Origin: JAYSYM01 sp964543475
GTDB taxonomy: Bacteria > Bdellovibrionota > Bdellovibrionia > Bdellovibrionales > JAMPXM01
Assembly (NCBI GenBank): GCA_964543475.1
Contig: CAZIYJ010000002.1
Span: forward strand, 418,014 to 482,013
Direction of reading: 5' to 3'
DNA: 64,000 nt
Shown here piece after piece: positions 50,060-59,986 of this stretch. Made by a program: the position numbers and the translations under genes. Under the pieces are notes generated by a model. That model ran no database searches and had not been told where the DNA came from. It saw nothing but the letters and a program-made list of their open reading frames with translations. Numbering within the stretch: the stretch's first letter is position 1; each line of letters begins with the position of its first letter.

Positions 50060-53000
50060 TTAAGACTGAAGAGGTAGACCATCTGCACCCATGCGCGCGC
50101 CGCCACCCATTCCTGGGAGAGCCGCTGCCGGAGCATCTTGGTCAACTTCATCAACGACGATCTTCCAACGCTTATAAGCTGCTAATCCAGTACCCGCCGG
50201 GATTAGACGACCCATAATGATGTTCTCTTTCAAACCACGTAGATAATCCGTACGTGAATTGATCGCTGCTTCAGTTAGAACTTTTGTTGTTTCTTGGAAC
50301 GACGCTGCCGAGATCCAGCTATCAGTGCTCAATGATACTTTTGTAATACCAAGGAGTAATGGCTCGCTCACTGCAACTTGTCCGCCCTCTTTTGCCACGC
50401 GATCTTGCTCTACGTTGAAAACAAATTTCTCAACTTGTTCACCAGCTAAGAAGCGAGTGTCGCCTGGATCAGCTACGCGTACTTTTCGGAGCATCTGACG
50501 AACGATAACTTCGATGTGCTTATCGTTAATCGTTACACCTTGTAGACGGTAAACTTCTTGGATCTCGTTAACGAGATACGCAGAAAGTTCGATGTCACCA
50601 AGTACTGCTAAGATGTCGTGTGGGTTCGTAGGTCCATCCATCAAAGCTTCACCAGCTTTAACGTATTCACCTTCTCGAACTGCAACGTGTTTCCCTTTAG
50701 GAATTAAGTATTCGCGCTGTTCGCCAACTTCTGGAGTCACGATTACACGCTGTTTACCTTTAACGTCTTTACCGAAAGTAACGTAACCATCTACTTCAGA
50801 GATGATCGCAGCTTCTTTTGGCTTACGAGCTTCGAACAATTCAGCAACGCGAGGTAGACCACCCGTGATATCGCGAGTTTTCGCAGTTTCTCTGTGGATC
50901 TTCGCGATTACATCACCGGCATGTACTTCTTGATCGACTGTCACAAGAAGTTGCGCGCCCACTGGAATGATGTAACGAGCTGGAATGTCACGACCAGGAA
51001 GCATCAACTGCTCACCGTTCGGTCCAGTTAGAACAACTGTCGGTTTGTTGTCTGAAGACTTCGACTCAGTAATTACTTTCGTCGCAAATCCTGTAACAGC
51101 ATCGACTTGCTCTGTAACCGTCACACCTTCTTCGATGTCCTGGTAGGCAACTTTCGCAGTTACTTCAGAAATGATTGGGTTCGAGTATGGATCCCACTCA
51201 GCAAGTGTTGTTCCTTTAGTTACAGAGTCGCCTTCTTTTACGTTAAGAACAGCTCCGTAAACTAGCTTGAAGCGTTCACGCTCACGACCGTTTTGATCAA
51301 CGATGATGATCTCACCGTTACGGTTCATAACTGTTAACTTACCTGCGCGGTTAGTAACTGTGATGACTCCTGAAATCTTGATCGATCCATCGTGACGAGC
51401 AGTATGGACACTCGCTTCAACCGATCGAGATGCTGTACCACCTAAGTGGAACGTTCTCATCGTAAGCTGTGTACCTGGTTCACCGATTGATTGTGCAGCG
51501 ATAATTCCGACTGCTTCACCAAGGTTCACCATCGCTCCACGAGCAAGGTCACGACCGTAACACTTAATGCAGGTACCACGACGAGTGTTGCAAGTGAGTA
51601 CCGAGCGAATCTTAACAGCTTCGATACCTGCTGCTTCGATTGCTTTTACGTTGTCTTCAGTGATTTCGCCGTTAGCTTCAGTGATTACTTTGTTAGTTAA
51701 CGGATCAATGATGGCCTCAAGAGGCACACGACCCAAGATACGATCGCCAAGCGGCTGAATGATCTCGCCACCCTCGATAAGAGGAGTAACCATTAGACCA
51801 TCAGTAGCACCGCAATCTTGATCAACAATGATCACATCTTGCGCTACGTCTACGAGACGACGAGTTAAGTAACCAGAGTTCGCTGTTTTAAGAGCTGTAT
51901 CGGCAAGACCCTTACGCGCTCCGTGAGTAGAAATGAAGTACTGAAGTACCGTCAAACCTTCACGGAAGTTTGCTGTAATTGGAGTCTCGATGATCTCGCC
52001 CGATGGTTTCGCCATCAAACCCCGCATACCTGCGAGCTGACGAATCTGAGCCGCAGAACCCCGCGCTCCAGAATCTGCCATGACGAAAATTGGGTTGAAT
52101 GAATCTGAACGAACGATTCCGTCTTTAGTTTCGAAATCTTCTTTCTCAAGACCCATCATCATTTCTTTTGCGAGCTTGTCACCAGTCTGAGCCCAGATAT
52201 CTACAACCTTGTTGTAGCGCTCACCGTCAGTGATCAAACCTTCGTCGTACTGCTGTTGAATTTCTGAAACTTGTTTTTCAGAGTCAGCAAGTAACTTCTT
52301 CTTAGATTCAGGGATAACCATGTCATCCAAGCAAATCGAAATACCCGCAAGAGTAGAATACTTAAATCCGTATTCCATGATTCGGTCAGCGAGAATTACT
52401 GTCGCCTTACCACCCGCCAAACGGAAGGTAGTATCGATCAATGCACCAAGAGTCTTCTTGGTCATTACTTGGTTAACAGTTGAGAACGGAACTTCTGGCG
52501 GAACCATGTCAGACATGATCGCGCGACCAACTGAAGTTTGTTCAGTTTTTCCGTTGATTCGAACTTTAACCGCAGCTTGAAGATGAACCATTCCCGTGTC
52601 GTGAGCGTAAAGAACTTCTTGTACGCTTGAGAACGAGCGACCAGTGCCTTTAGCACCTGGGCGAATACGGCTCATCCAGTACATACCAAGAACGATATCT
52701 TGAGATGGGTTGATGATTGGTTTTCCTGAAGCTGGGCTTAGGATGTTGTTTGTCGACATCATAAGTACGCGAGCTTCAACTTGCGCTTCTACCGAAAGTG
52801 GAACGTGAACTGCCATCTGATCGCCGTCGAAATCGGCGTTGAACGCCGTACAAACGAGCGGATGCAATTGGATCGCTTTACCTTCATGGAGAACTGGTTC
52901 GAACGCTTGAATACCAAGTCTGTGGAGAGTAGGGGCACGGTTGAGTAAAACCGGGTGCTCTTTCACGACGTCAGCTAAAATATCCCAAACTTCTACTGTC

Positions 53001-54211
53001 TCTTGCTCAACGAGTTTCTTCGCTTGCTTGATTGTAGTAGAGAGGCCTCTCTCTTCGAGCTTGTTGTAAACAAACGGCTTAAAGAGTTCGAGCGCCATCT
53101 TTTTAGGGATACCGCACTGGTGAAGTTTTAGAGTTGGACCAACAACGATCACCGAACGACCAGAGTAATCGACCCGTTTACCTAAAAGGTTTTGACGGAA
53201 ACGACCTTGTTTACCCTTAAGCATGTCTGAGAGTGAACGAAGTGGACGCTTGTTTGGACCAGTGAAGGTCTTTCCGCGACGGCCGTTATCTAAAAGCGCA
53301 TCAACTGCTTCTTGAAGCATGCGCTTCTCGTTACGGATGATGATGTCTGGAGCGTTAAGCTCCTGAAGACGCTTCAAACGGTTGTTACGGTTGATCACGC
53401 GGCGATAAAGATCGTTAAGATCTGAAGTCGCGAAACGACCACCATCAAGTGGTACGAGCGGACGCAAATCAGGTGGAATCACCGGAAGTGCTTCAAGCAT
53501 CATCCATTCTGGCTTGTTGATTGAGTCTTTGAAAGCCTCAACAACTTTTAAGCGCTTAGTGAGTTTTTTGATTTGTGCTTCTGATTTTGTATCTTTGAGC
53601 TCCAAACGAAGCTTCTTAGACAAGTATTCAGAATCGATCTTGCGAAGAAGATCACGAACAGCTTCGCCACCCATTCCCGCTTTGAAGTTTGGACCGTTCT
53701 CGTTCAAAGCATTTTGATATGCTTCTTCACCAAGAACTTGGCCTTCTTCTAAAGCTGTCTCGAGTGGATCGATAACTACATAAGCTTCGCAATAAAGAAC
53801 TTTCTCAACGTCTTTCAATGAAAGGTTAAGAAGGTTACCGATACGGCTTGGAAGTGAGCGCAAGAACCAAATGTGAGCTACTGGAGTAGCTAGCTCAATG
53901 TGGCCAAGGCGTTCACGACGAACTTTAGACTGGGTAACTTCAACACCGCACTTCTCGCAGATAACTCCGCGATACTTCATGCGCTTGTACTTACCGCAAA
54001 GGCACTCGTAGTCCTTAATTGGTCCGAAAATTTTCGCACAGAAAAGACCGTCGCGCTCTGGCTTGAACGTACGATAGTTAATTGTTTCAGGTTTTTTTAC
54101 TTCACCAAAAGACCAGCCACGAATCATTTCTGGAGACGCGAGAGATACGCGTACAGCATCAAACGAAAGTGGATCTTTTGGTTTGTCGAAAAAGTTTAAT
54201 AAATCTTTCAA
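50060..54211 (-). CDS. rpoC: RNA polymerase beta-prime subunit
   Basis: A 1383-residue catalytic subunit. The magnesium-binding motif NADFDGDQ has D460, D462 and D464. The N-terminal zinc ligands are C70, C72, C85 and C88, and the second zinc site is in CNTRRGTCIKC. The trigger-loop region (GSAAQIRQLAGMRGLMAKP) and the C-terminal domain are complete. No split or intein is seen. It follows rpoB after 88 bases. Confidence 0.98.
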   Translation of the reverse strand: MKDLLNFFDKPKDPLSFDAVRVSLASPEMIRGWSFGEVKKPETINYRTFKPERDGLFCAKIFGPIKDYECLCGKYKRMKYRGVICEKCGVEVTQSKVRRERLGHIELATPVAHIWFLRSLPSRIGNLLNLSLKDVEKVLYCEAYVVIDPLETALEEGQVLGEEAYQNALNENGPNFKAGMGGEAVRDLLRKIDSEYLSKKLRLELKDTKSEAQIKKLTKRLKVVEAFKDSINKPEWMMLEALPVIPPDLRPLVPLDGGRFATSDLNDLYRRVINRNNRLKRLQELNAPDIIIRNEKRMLQEAVDALLDNGRRGKTFTGPNKRPLRSLSDMLKGKQGRFRQNLLGKRVDYSGRSVIVVGPTLKLHQCGIPKKMALELFKPFVYNKLEERGLSTTIKQAKKLVEQETVEVWDILADVVKEHPVLLNRAPTLHRLGIQAFEPVLHEGKAIQLHPLVCTAFNADFDGDQMAVHVPLSVEAQVEARVLMMSTNNILSPASGKPIINPSQDIVLGMYWMSRIRPGAKGTGRSFSSVQEVLYAHDTGMVHLQAAVKVRINGKTEQTSVGRAIMSDMVPPEVPFSTVNQVMTKKTLGALIDTTFRLAGGKATVILADRIMEYGFKYSTLAGISICLDDMVIPESKKKLLADSEKQVSEIQQQYDEGLITDGERYNKVVDIWAQTGDKLAKEMMMGLEKEDFETKDGIVRSDSFNPIFVMADSGARGSAAQIRQLAGMRGLMAKPSGEIIETPITANFREGLTVLQYFISTHGARKGLADTALKTANSGYLTRRLVDVAQDVIIVDQDCGATDGLMVTPLIEGGEIIQPLGDRILGRVPLEAIIDPLTNKVITEANGEITEDNVKAIEAAGIEAVKIRSVLTCNTRRGTCIKCYGRDLARGAMVNLGEAVGIIAAQSIGEPGTQLTMRTFHLGGTASRSVEASVHTARHDGSIKISGVITVTNRAGKLTVMNRNGEIIIVDQNGRERERFKLVYGAVLNVKEGDSVTKGTTLAEWDPYSNPIISEVTAKVAYQDIEEGVTVTEQVDAVTGFATKVITESKSSDNKPTVVLTGPNGEQLMLPGRDIPARYIIPVGAQLLVTVDQEVHAGDVIAKIHRETAKTRDITGGLPRVAELFEARKPKEAAIISEVDGYVTFGKDVKGKQRVIVTPEVGEQREYLIPKGKHVAVREGEYVKAGEALMDGPTNPHDILAVLGDIELSAYLVNEIQEVYRLQGVTINDKHIEVIVRQMLRKVRVADPGDTRFLAGEQVEKFVFNVEQDRVAKEGGQVAVSEPLLLGITKVSLSTDSWISAASFQETTKVLTEAAINSRTDYLRGLKENIIMGRLIPAGTGLAAYKRWKIVVDEVDQDAPAAALPGMGGGARMGADGLPLQS

Positions 54212-54299
54212 GGTTTAACCCCTATGTTTCAAAGCAAATTTCGTTAACTTACAAATTCCGTCTTACAAAACGCTGAAGGCGAAAACCGCCTTCGGCCGA

Positions 54300-57200
54300 T
54301 TACTGCTGAATGTCGTCAGCAGGCATCTTATCTGTAAGGATATCTGACTCGATCAACTCTACGTTTAGCGCCAAACTCTGAAGTTCTTTTACTAATACGT
54401 TGAATGATTCTGGAAGACCTGGCTCAAGAACGTTCTCGCCCTTCACGATGCTTTCATACATACGTGTTCGGCCGGCAACGTCATCTGACTTAACAGTGAG
54501 GAACTCTTGTAGAGAGTACGCAGCACCGTAAGCTTCGATCGCCCAAACTTCCATCTCTCCCAGACGCTGACCACCGAATTGCGCTTTACCGCCGAGTGGT
54601 TGCTGAGAAACAAGTGAGTAAGGCCCAATAGACCGTGCGTGAATCTTTTCTTCGACCAAATGGTGAAGCTTAAGCATGTACATCACGCCAACAGTGACCG
54701 GGTTCTCGAACGGCTCACCAGAGCGTCCGTCGAACAAGATCATCTGACCGTTATCAGGAACTTGTGCACGGTTGAGTAAGTCTTTTACGTCAGTTTCACG
54801 AGCACCGTCGAACACTGGAGTACCCAAGTGAACACCGTGCTGCATGTAACGAAGCATTTTCTTCAATGATGCGTCGTCAGCGTTATCAACGATTGAGTTA
54901 ACTTCATCGTCAGCGAAAGTTGCTTTAAGTGCCTTACGAGCATCATCAGATTGATACTTCTCTACGTGCACTTGAAGTTGTTCACCCAAGTTCTTAGCTG
55001 CCCAACCCAAATGAACTTCGAGAATTTGTCCGATGTTCATACGAGAAGGTACGCCGAGTGGGTTGAGAACCATGTCAACCGGACGACCATCAGCAAGATA
55101 AGGCATGTCTTCCATAGGAAGAATTTTTGAAACCACACCCTTGTTACCGTGACGACCAGCGAACTTGTCACCAACTTGAAGCTTACGTTTAATCGCAACG
55201 TAAACTTTAACCATTTTGATTACGCCAGGAGGAAGCTCGTCACCTTTTTTGAGGCGATCGAACTTCTCGCTGAATACCATTTTCACTGCATCAAGCTGGT
55301 TACGAGCACCATCGATTGTGCGGCTAACTTGGAATTCAAGATCACTCTCGAGCGGAACGTAGTTGAGAAGTTCGAATGGAATCGACTCAAGATCCGCTTC
55401 AGTGATCGGCTGACCTTTTTGTAATAACTTTTGTGAACCGTCTTCGCTCAAAAGAACGCCAGTAGTAGTTTTGCCTACAAGCAATGTCTTAAGTTTTTGA
55501 AGAGCGTTGTTACGAATAACGTTCTGTTCGACAGCCAAGTCTTTTTCAAGCTTCTTGCGCTTTTCGTCGATGATGAACTGTAAGCGTTCGTCGCGATCTG
55601 CACCTTCACGGCTGTAAACTTGAGCGTCGATAACAGTACCTGAAACACCCGATGGAACGCGGAGTGAAGTATCACGAACGTCGCCGGCTTTTTCGCCGAA
55701 GATCGCGCGAAGAAGTTTCTCTTCAGGAGAAAGCTGCGTTTCACCTTTTGGAGTTACTTTACCTACCAAGATATTGCCCGGCTTCACTTCTGCGCCGATG
55801 CGAATAATACCGCTAGAGTCGAGGTCACTTAATGCCTCTTCACCAACGTTTGCGATATCTCGTGAGATTTCTTCTTTTCCGAGTTTCGTATCTCGAGCTA
55901 CGCACTCAAATTCTTCAATGTGAATTGAAGTATAAGTGTCTTCTTTAATTAGGCGCTCAGAGATCAAGATCGAATCTTCGAAGTTGTAACCCTGCCATGG
56001 AGTGAACGCGACCAAGATGTTTTGGCCAAGAGCTAACTCACCTAATTCAGTCGAAGGTCCGTCAGCGATGATGTCGCCTTTGCGAACAACGTCACCGTTA
56101 AAGACGATCGGCTTCTGGTTGAAGCATGTGTTTTGGTTTGTACGTTGGTACTTAGTGAGGTTGTAAATATCAACGTTAGCGCCAAGTTCTCCGCCTTTAG
56201 CAAAGCGACGAACAACTACGCGGCTAGCATCAACTTCTTCAACGATACCGTCGTTCATTGTCACGACTGATGTACCAGAGTCACGTGCTACCAAGCGCTC
56301 TACACCTGTGCCCACAAGCGGAGCTCGTGAACGAAGAAGCGGAACTGCTTGTCGTTGCATGTTTGAACCCATGAGCGCTCTGTTCGCATCATCGTGCTCA
56401 AGGAACGGAATCAAAGATGCCGCAATTGAAACGAGCTGCGATGGAGAAACGTCCATCAGAGTTACTTTTTCTTTATCAACGATTTCGTATTCACCGTTAA
56501 TACGAACAACTAAATTGTCCTGTTTTAATTCAGCTACTCTGCCGTCACGAGATGCTGGTGCGATGTAGTGACCAGATTCTTCAAGTGCAGACATGTAATT
56601 GATGTCTTTTGAAACTGCTGCTGTTTCAACTTTACGATACGGAGTTTCGATGAATCCGTAGTTGTTAATTCGAGCATAAGTCGCAAGAGAGGCGATCAAA
56701 CCAATGTTTGGACCTTCCGGAGTTTCAATCGGACAAATACGGCCATAGTGAGTTGGGTGAACGTCACGAACTTCGAAGCCCGCGCGATCACGAGTCAAAC
56801 CACCAGGTCCCAATGCAGATAAACGACGCTTGTGCGTGATTTCTGAAAGTGGGTTCGTTTGATCCATGAACTGAGATAATTGAGATGAACCGAAGAACTC
56901 TTTAACAACCGCGTTCACTGGCTTAGCGTTAACTAAATCGTGAGGCATCATTGTTTCAAGATCTTGTAAGCTCATACGTTCGCGGATTGCGCGCTCCATA
57001 CGAACTAGACCAATTCGGTATTGGTTTTCTAACAATTCACCGACTGAACGAACACGGCGGTTACCCAAGTGATCGATATCGTCGATCACGCCGCGACCGT
57101 TTTTGAGGTCGATCAATGTTTTAACAACAGAAAGAATGTCTTTCTTAGTCAGTGTTCTGTGATCAACCGGAGTTTCTTCAAATGGAATTGAGAAACGGTG

Positions 57201-58448
57201 GTTAATTTTCAAACGACCAACTTCAGAAAGATCATAAGTTTCTGGGTCGAAGAATAAACGTTTGAAGAAGATATCTGACGCTTCTGGAGTTGGTGGCTCG
57301 CCTGGGCGCAAACGCTTGTAGATTTCGATCAACGACTCTTCAGCCGTATTCACTTTATCAACAAGAAGTGTGTTGCGAAGGTAAGGACCTACAGAAAGAC
57401 CATCAAAGAAGATCAAGTGGAATTCAGTGATGCCAACAGCCATCGCGCGATCGATTGCATCGCGAGTTACTTCTGCGTTTGCATCAGCAATGATCTCACC
57501 AGTCTCTTCGTCGATAATAGGCTTAGCGATAACTTTGCCTTCGAGTTCCTCGATCGACACTTCGATTTCTTTTAAGTTCAAAGCCGTCACGCGTTTTACA
57601 ACAGCGCGAGTAATACGACGACCCGACTTTACAAGCACTTCGCCTGAAGCTGGATCAACGATATCAGAAAGTGCACGCTGACCAGCAATGCGCTCGATAT
57701 CTAGATCGCGGTAAAGCTTACCCTTGCGAGCAGTCACTTTATCGAGGTCATAGAAATGCTGAAGAAGGTGCTCAACTGAGTAGCCAAGTGCCTTAAGTAG
57801 AATAGTTACTGGGAATTTACGGCGGCGATCAATTCGAACGTAGATCAAATCTTTTTGATCGAATTCGAAATCAAGCCATGACCCGCGATAAGGAATTACG
57901 CGAGCTGAGTAAATTAATTTTCCTGAAGCGTTGTTCTTACCACCATCGTGATCGAAGAACACACCAGGTGAACGGTGCAACTGGCTCACAACTACGCGCT
58001 CTGTTCCATTGATGATGAACGAGCCGTTTGCTGTCATGAGAGGAATTTCGCCAAGATACACTTCTTGTTCTTTTACGTCGCGGATGCTGCGAGCTTCAGT
58101 CGCTTCATCAACATCGAACACGATCAAACGAAGCGTGACCTTGATAGGAGCCGCAAACGTCATTCCGCGCTGACGACATTCATCAACGTCGTATTTAGGC
58201 GGCTCGAGTGTGTAAGACACGAACTCAAGTGAAGCTGTGTTGTTGAAATCAGAAATCGGGAATACTGACTTAAATACGCCATTAAGGCCTAAGTCTCCCC
58301 GACGATCTGGATCGACATCTTTTTGCAAGAAGGCTTCATAGGAGCTCTTTTGCAATTCGATCAAATTAGGGATGTCGATTACTTGTTTGTTCTTTGCGAA
58401 CGATTTACGGATGCGAAGGTTAGATGCTGTGACCGGAGTCAATGCCAT
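54300..58448 (-). CDS. rpoB: RNA polymerase beta subunit
   Basis: A 1382-residue subunit that forms one side of the active cleft and the rifampicin pocket. The pocket reads SSQLSQFMDQTNPLSEITHK; compared with the E. coli sequence I know, Asn518 is threonine here (local residue 531) and the other pocket residues in this segment are conserved. KFAGRHGNKGVVSKI, the C-terminal GGKAQFGGQRLGEMEVWA and the end of the protein are intact. It follows rplL after 208 bases with a terminator-like attenuator between. Confidence 0.98.
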   Translation of the reverse strand: MALTPVTASNLRIRKSFAKNKQVIDIPNLIELQKSSYEAFLQKDVDPDRRGDLGLNGVFKSVFPISDFNNTASLEFVSYTLEPPKYDVDECRQRGMTFAAPIKVTLRLIVFDVDEATEARSIRDVKEQEVYLGEIPLMTANGSFIINGTERVVVSQLHRSPGVFFDHDGGKNNASGKLIYSARVIPYRGSWLDFEFDQKDLIYVRIDRRRKFPVTILLKALGYSVEHLLQHFYDLDKVTARKGKLYRDLDIERIAGQRALSDIVDPASGEVLVKSGRRITRAVVKRVTALNLKEIEVSIEELEGKVIAKPIIDEETGEIIADANAEVTRDAIDRAMAVGITEFHLIFFDGLSVGPYLRNTLLVDKVNTAEESLIEIYKRLRPGEPPTPEASDIFFKRLFFDPETYDLSEVGRLKINHRFSIPFEETPVDHRTLTKKDILSVVKTLIDLKNGRGVIDDIDHLGNRRVRSVGELLENQYRIGLVRMERAIRERMSLQDLETMMPHDLVNAKPVNAVVKEFFGSSQLSQFMDQTNPLSEITHKRRLSALGPGGLTRDRAGFEVRDVHPTHYGRICPIETPEGPNIGLIASLATYARINNYGFIETPYRKVETAAVSKDINYMSALEESGHYIAPASRDGRVAELKQDNLVVRINGEYEIVDKEKVTLMDVSPSQLVSIAASLIPFLEHDDANRALMGSNMQRQAVPLLRSRAPLVGTGVERLVARDSGTSVVTMNDGIVEEVDASRVVVRRFAKGGELGANVDIYNLTKYQRTNQNTCFNQKPIVFNGDVVRKGDIIADGPSTELGELALGQNILVAFTPWQGYNFEDSILISERLIKEDTYTSIHIEEFECVARDTKLGKEEISRDIANVGEEALSDLDSSGIIRIGAEVKPGNILVGKVTPKGETQLSPEEKLLRAIFGEKAGDVRDTSLRVPSGVSGTVIDAQVYSREGADRDERLQFIIDEKRKKLEKDLAVEQNVIRNNALQKLKTLLVGKTTTGVLLSEDGSQKLLQKGQPITEADLESIPFELLNYVPLESDLEFQVSRTIDGARNQLDAVKMVFSEKFDRLKKGDELPPGVIKMVKVYVAIKRKLQVGDKFAGRHGNKGVVSKILPMEDMPYLADGRPVDMVLNPLGVPSRMNIGQILEVHLGWAAKNLGEQLQVHVEKYQSDDARKALKATFADDEVNSIVDNADDASLKKMLRYMQHGVHLGTPVFDGARETDVKDLLNRAQVPDNGQMILFDGRSGEPFENPVTVGVMYMLKLHHLVEEKIHARSIGPYSLVSQQPLGGKAQFGGQRLGEMEVWAIEAYGAAYSLQEFLTVKSDDVAGRTRMYESIVKGENVLEPGLPESFNVLVKELQSLALNVELIESDILTDKMPADDIQQ

Positions 58449-58572
58449 TCCCTCTCCTTAAAAAATAGAAGGTTCTTAGAAACAAAAATATACGTTTTAG
58501 AATAACGAATTTTTTGAAGGCAAAAAACTCTGCAAAAAGGCACTGCGCTAGCTTTTTTCAACGAAAAGCCTG

Positions 58573-58606
58573 CAAAAAACTCGGACAGCCTTTAAAAAGC
58601 TGTCCG
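58573..58606 (-). terminator. Terminator-like attenuator between rplL and rpoB
   Basis: On the minus strand the perfect 8-bp stem CGGACAGC/GCTGTCCG with a 9-base loop is followed by AGTTTTTTG. It lies 50 bases after the rplL stop. A partial terminator at this place is known in other bacteria and keeps rpoBC below rplJL levels; here that role is inferred. Confidence 0.75.
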
Positions 58607-58656
58607 TAAATTCAAGAGCGGCCAGGCCGCCCTAAAATGTAAATAGATGAGTAATA

Positions 58657-59028
58657 TTACTTAACTGTAACTTTCGCGCCAGCTTTTTCTACAAGTTCTT
58701 TAATCTTAGCGGCTTCTTCCTTAGAAACGCCTTCTTTGATTGCTTTAGGAGCAGCTTCAACTAGGTCTTTAGCTTCTTTCAAGCCAAGGCCTGTTACGCC
58801 ACGAACTTCTTTAATAACGTTGATCTTGTTTGCGCCTGCGTCAGCCAAGATTACGTCAAAAGTAGTTTTTTCCTCAGCTGGTGCGCCACCTGCTGCTGCT
58901 GCTGGTCCCGCCGCTGCAACTGGTGCTGCTGCTGATACGCCCCACTTGTCTTCTAGAGTTTTGATAAGCTCTGAAAGTTCCATAACTGGCATTTGAGATA
59001 AAAAGTCTACAACTTGGTCTTTGTTCAT
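58657..59028 (-). CDS. rplL: Ribosomal protein L7/L12
   Basis: A 123-residue stalk protein. The N-terminal dimerisation part (MNKDQVVDFLSQMPVMELSE) is followed by an alanine-rich hinge (about 36-52) and the C-terminal factor-binding domain (VRGVTGLGLKEAKDLVE). It follows rplJ by 96 bases. Confidence 0.97.
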   Translation of the reverse strand: MNKDQVVDFLSQMPVMELSELIKTLEDKWGVSAAAPVAAAGPAAAAGGAPAEEKTTFDVILADAGANKINVIKEVRGVTGLGLKEAKDLVEAAPKAIKEGVSKEEAAKIKELVEKAGAKVTVK

Positions 59029-59124
59029 TTTCTTAATCCTTCCAAAAAGTTTTTAAATAACCGTTAAATTTGGGCTCACTGCCCTCATGCAGCTTCTCGA
59101 AAAAGAGAAGCTACGAAGCGTTTC

Positions 59125-59655
59125 TTACGCTCCAGCTTGATCTCTTTTCGCAGCAAGAACTCTGACGAATCCAGCGGGAACTGCTTGTAGCGTTCCAACG
59201 AATTTCGACATAGGTGCTTGCAAAGTACCGAGTAGCATTGCACGTAGCACGTCTTTCGACGGTAGACTTGCAAGAGCCTTGATACCTTTGGCATCAAGTT
59301 TCGAGCCGTCCATTACGCCCACCTTCATTTGGAAAGCTTCTACATCTTTTCCGAAATCAGACAGAGCTTTTGCAGCTGCTGGCGCTTCACCGAAAGCAAA
59401 AACAACCGCATTCGTACCAACCAATCCGTCAGCTAGTGCAGCTTCAGAACCTGGGTGGTCTTTCAGAGCACGGATTGCCAATGTATTGCGGACTACTTTC
59501 ATCTCGGACTCAACAGGATGCAGTTTTTTACGGAGCGTTGTTACTTGCTCCACTGTCATACCTTTGAAATCTACGAGGAAAGCCGCTTTGGCCTTTCCAA
59601 ATTTCTCCGAAAGGGATGCGATCTCTTGTGCTTTTTCATCACGTGAGTTGATCAT
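59125..59655 (-). CDS. rplJ: Ribosomal protein L10
   Basis: A 176-residue stalk base that binds L7/L12 dimers by its C-terminal helix. The core has FLVDFKGMTVEQVTTLRKKL and LVGTNAVVFAFGEAPAAAK. The GGAGG site is 8 bases before the ATG. It represses translation of rplJL by binding its own leader in many bacteria, and an L10-leader-like region lies upstream. Confidence 0.97.
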   Translation of the reverse strand: MINSRDEKAQEIASLSEKFGKAKAAFLVDFKGMTVEQVTTLRKKLHPVESEMKVVRNTLAIRALKDHPGSEAALADGLVGTNAVVFAFGEAPAAAKALSDFGKDVEAFQMKVGVMDGSKLDAKGIKALASLPSKDVLRAMLLGTLQAPMSKFVGTLQAVPAGFVRVLAAKRDQAGA

Positions 59656-59734
59656 CCGGCATACCTCCTTTCATTAGATTTTCGCGTCATTCGACGTATG
59701 GAGGTTTGCCGCTTTTTGGAAGCTATAACCACAA

Positions 59735-59901
59735 CATATCTCGGCAGGCCCTATTGCGTTAATTAACCGCTCTGCGGTTAACGTTACTCAACTGCTCTAC
59801 AGTTGAGCTTCGCGTTTTGGATTAAACAACCGTCGTCTCTCAAACTCTCTCTTACTAAGGAGAGGGCTTTTGCATCGAGCGGGGCTGAACCTACTGTCTT
59901 T
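59735..59901 (-). promoter_or_regulatory. L10-leader-like RNA regulatory region of rplJL
   Basis: On the minus strand AAAGACAGTAGG (59901-59890) can pair with CCTGCCGAGATATG (59748-59735). These are the two conserved strands around the kink-turn of the L10(L12)4 binding site. Between them lie two perfect 8-bp hairpins (59763-59781 and 59787-59807), forming side arms. The position just upstream of rplJ supports autogenous control by L10. Confidence 0.65.
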
Positions 59902-59943
59902 GATCGCGTGTTTATGAACACTCAAAATTAAGTGATCACATTC

Positions 59944-59972
59944 GTCGCTCTTGTTAGAGCGACAGTTTTTTT
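59944..59972 (+). terminator. Terminator-like hairpin in the antisense orientation
   Basis: On the plus strand GTCGCTCT/AGAGCGAC (8 bp, loop TGTT) is followed by AG and seven T residues. It points opposite to the ribosomal genes. Read on the minus strand the T-run precedes the hairpin, so it would not terminate rplKA transcripts. Confidence 0.55.
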
Positions 59973-59986
59973 ATATTTCGTTACTC

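Larger units (their letters stand above)
59656..59986. other. 331-base gene-free region between rplA and rplJ
   Basis: It holds the L10-like leader (59735-59901), a plus-strand terminator-like hairpin (59944-59972), the ribosome-binding site of rplJ and no credible ORF. No promoter with good boxes was seen by eye, though the spacing suggests one near 59905-59985. Confidence 0.6.

Noticed and set aside
56308..56568. Open frames on the plus strand opposite rpoB and rpoC
   Set aside because: They mirror the codon pattern of the beta and beta-prime genes and have no recognisable domain.
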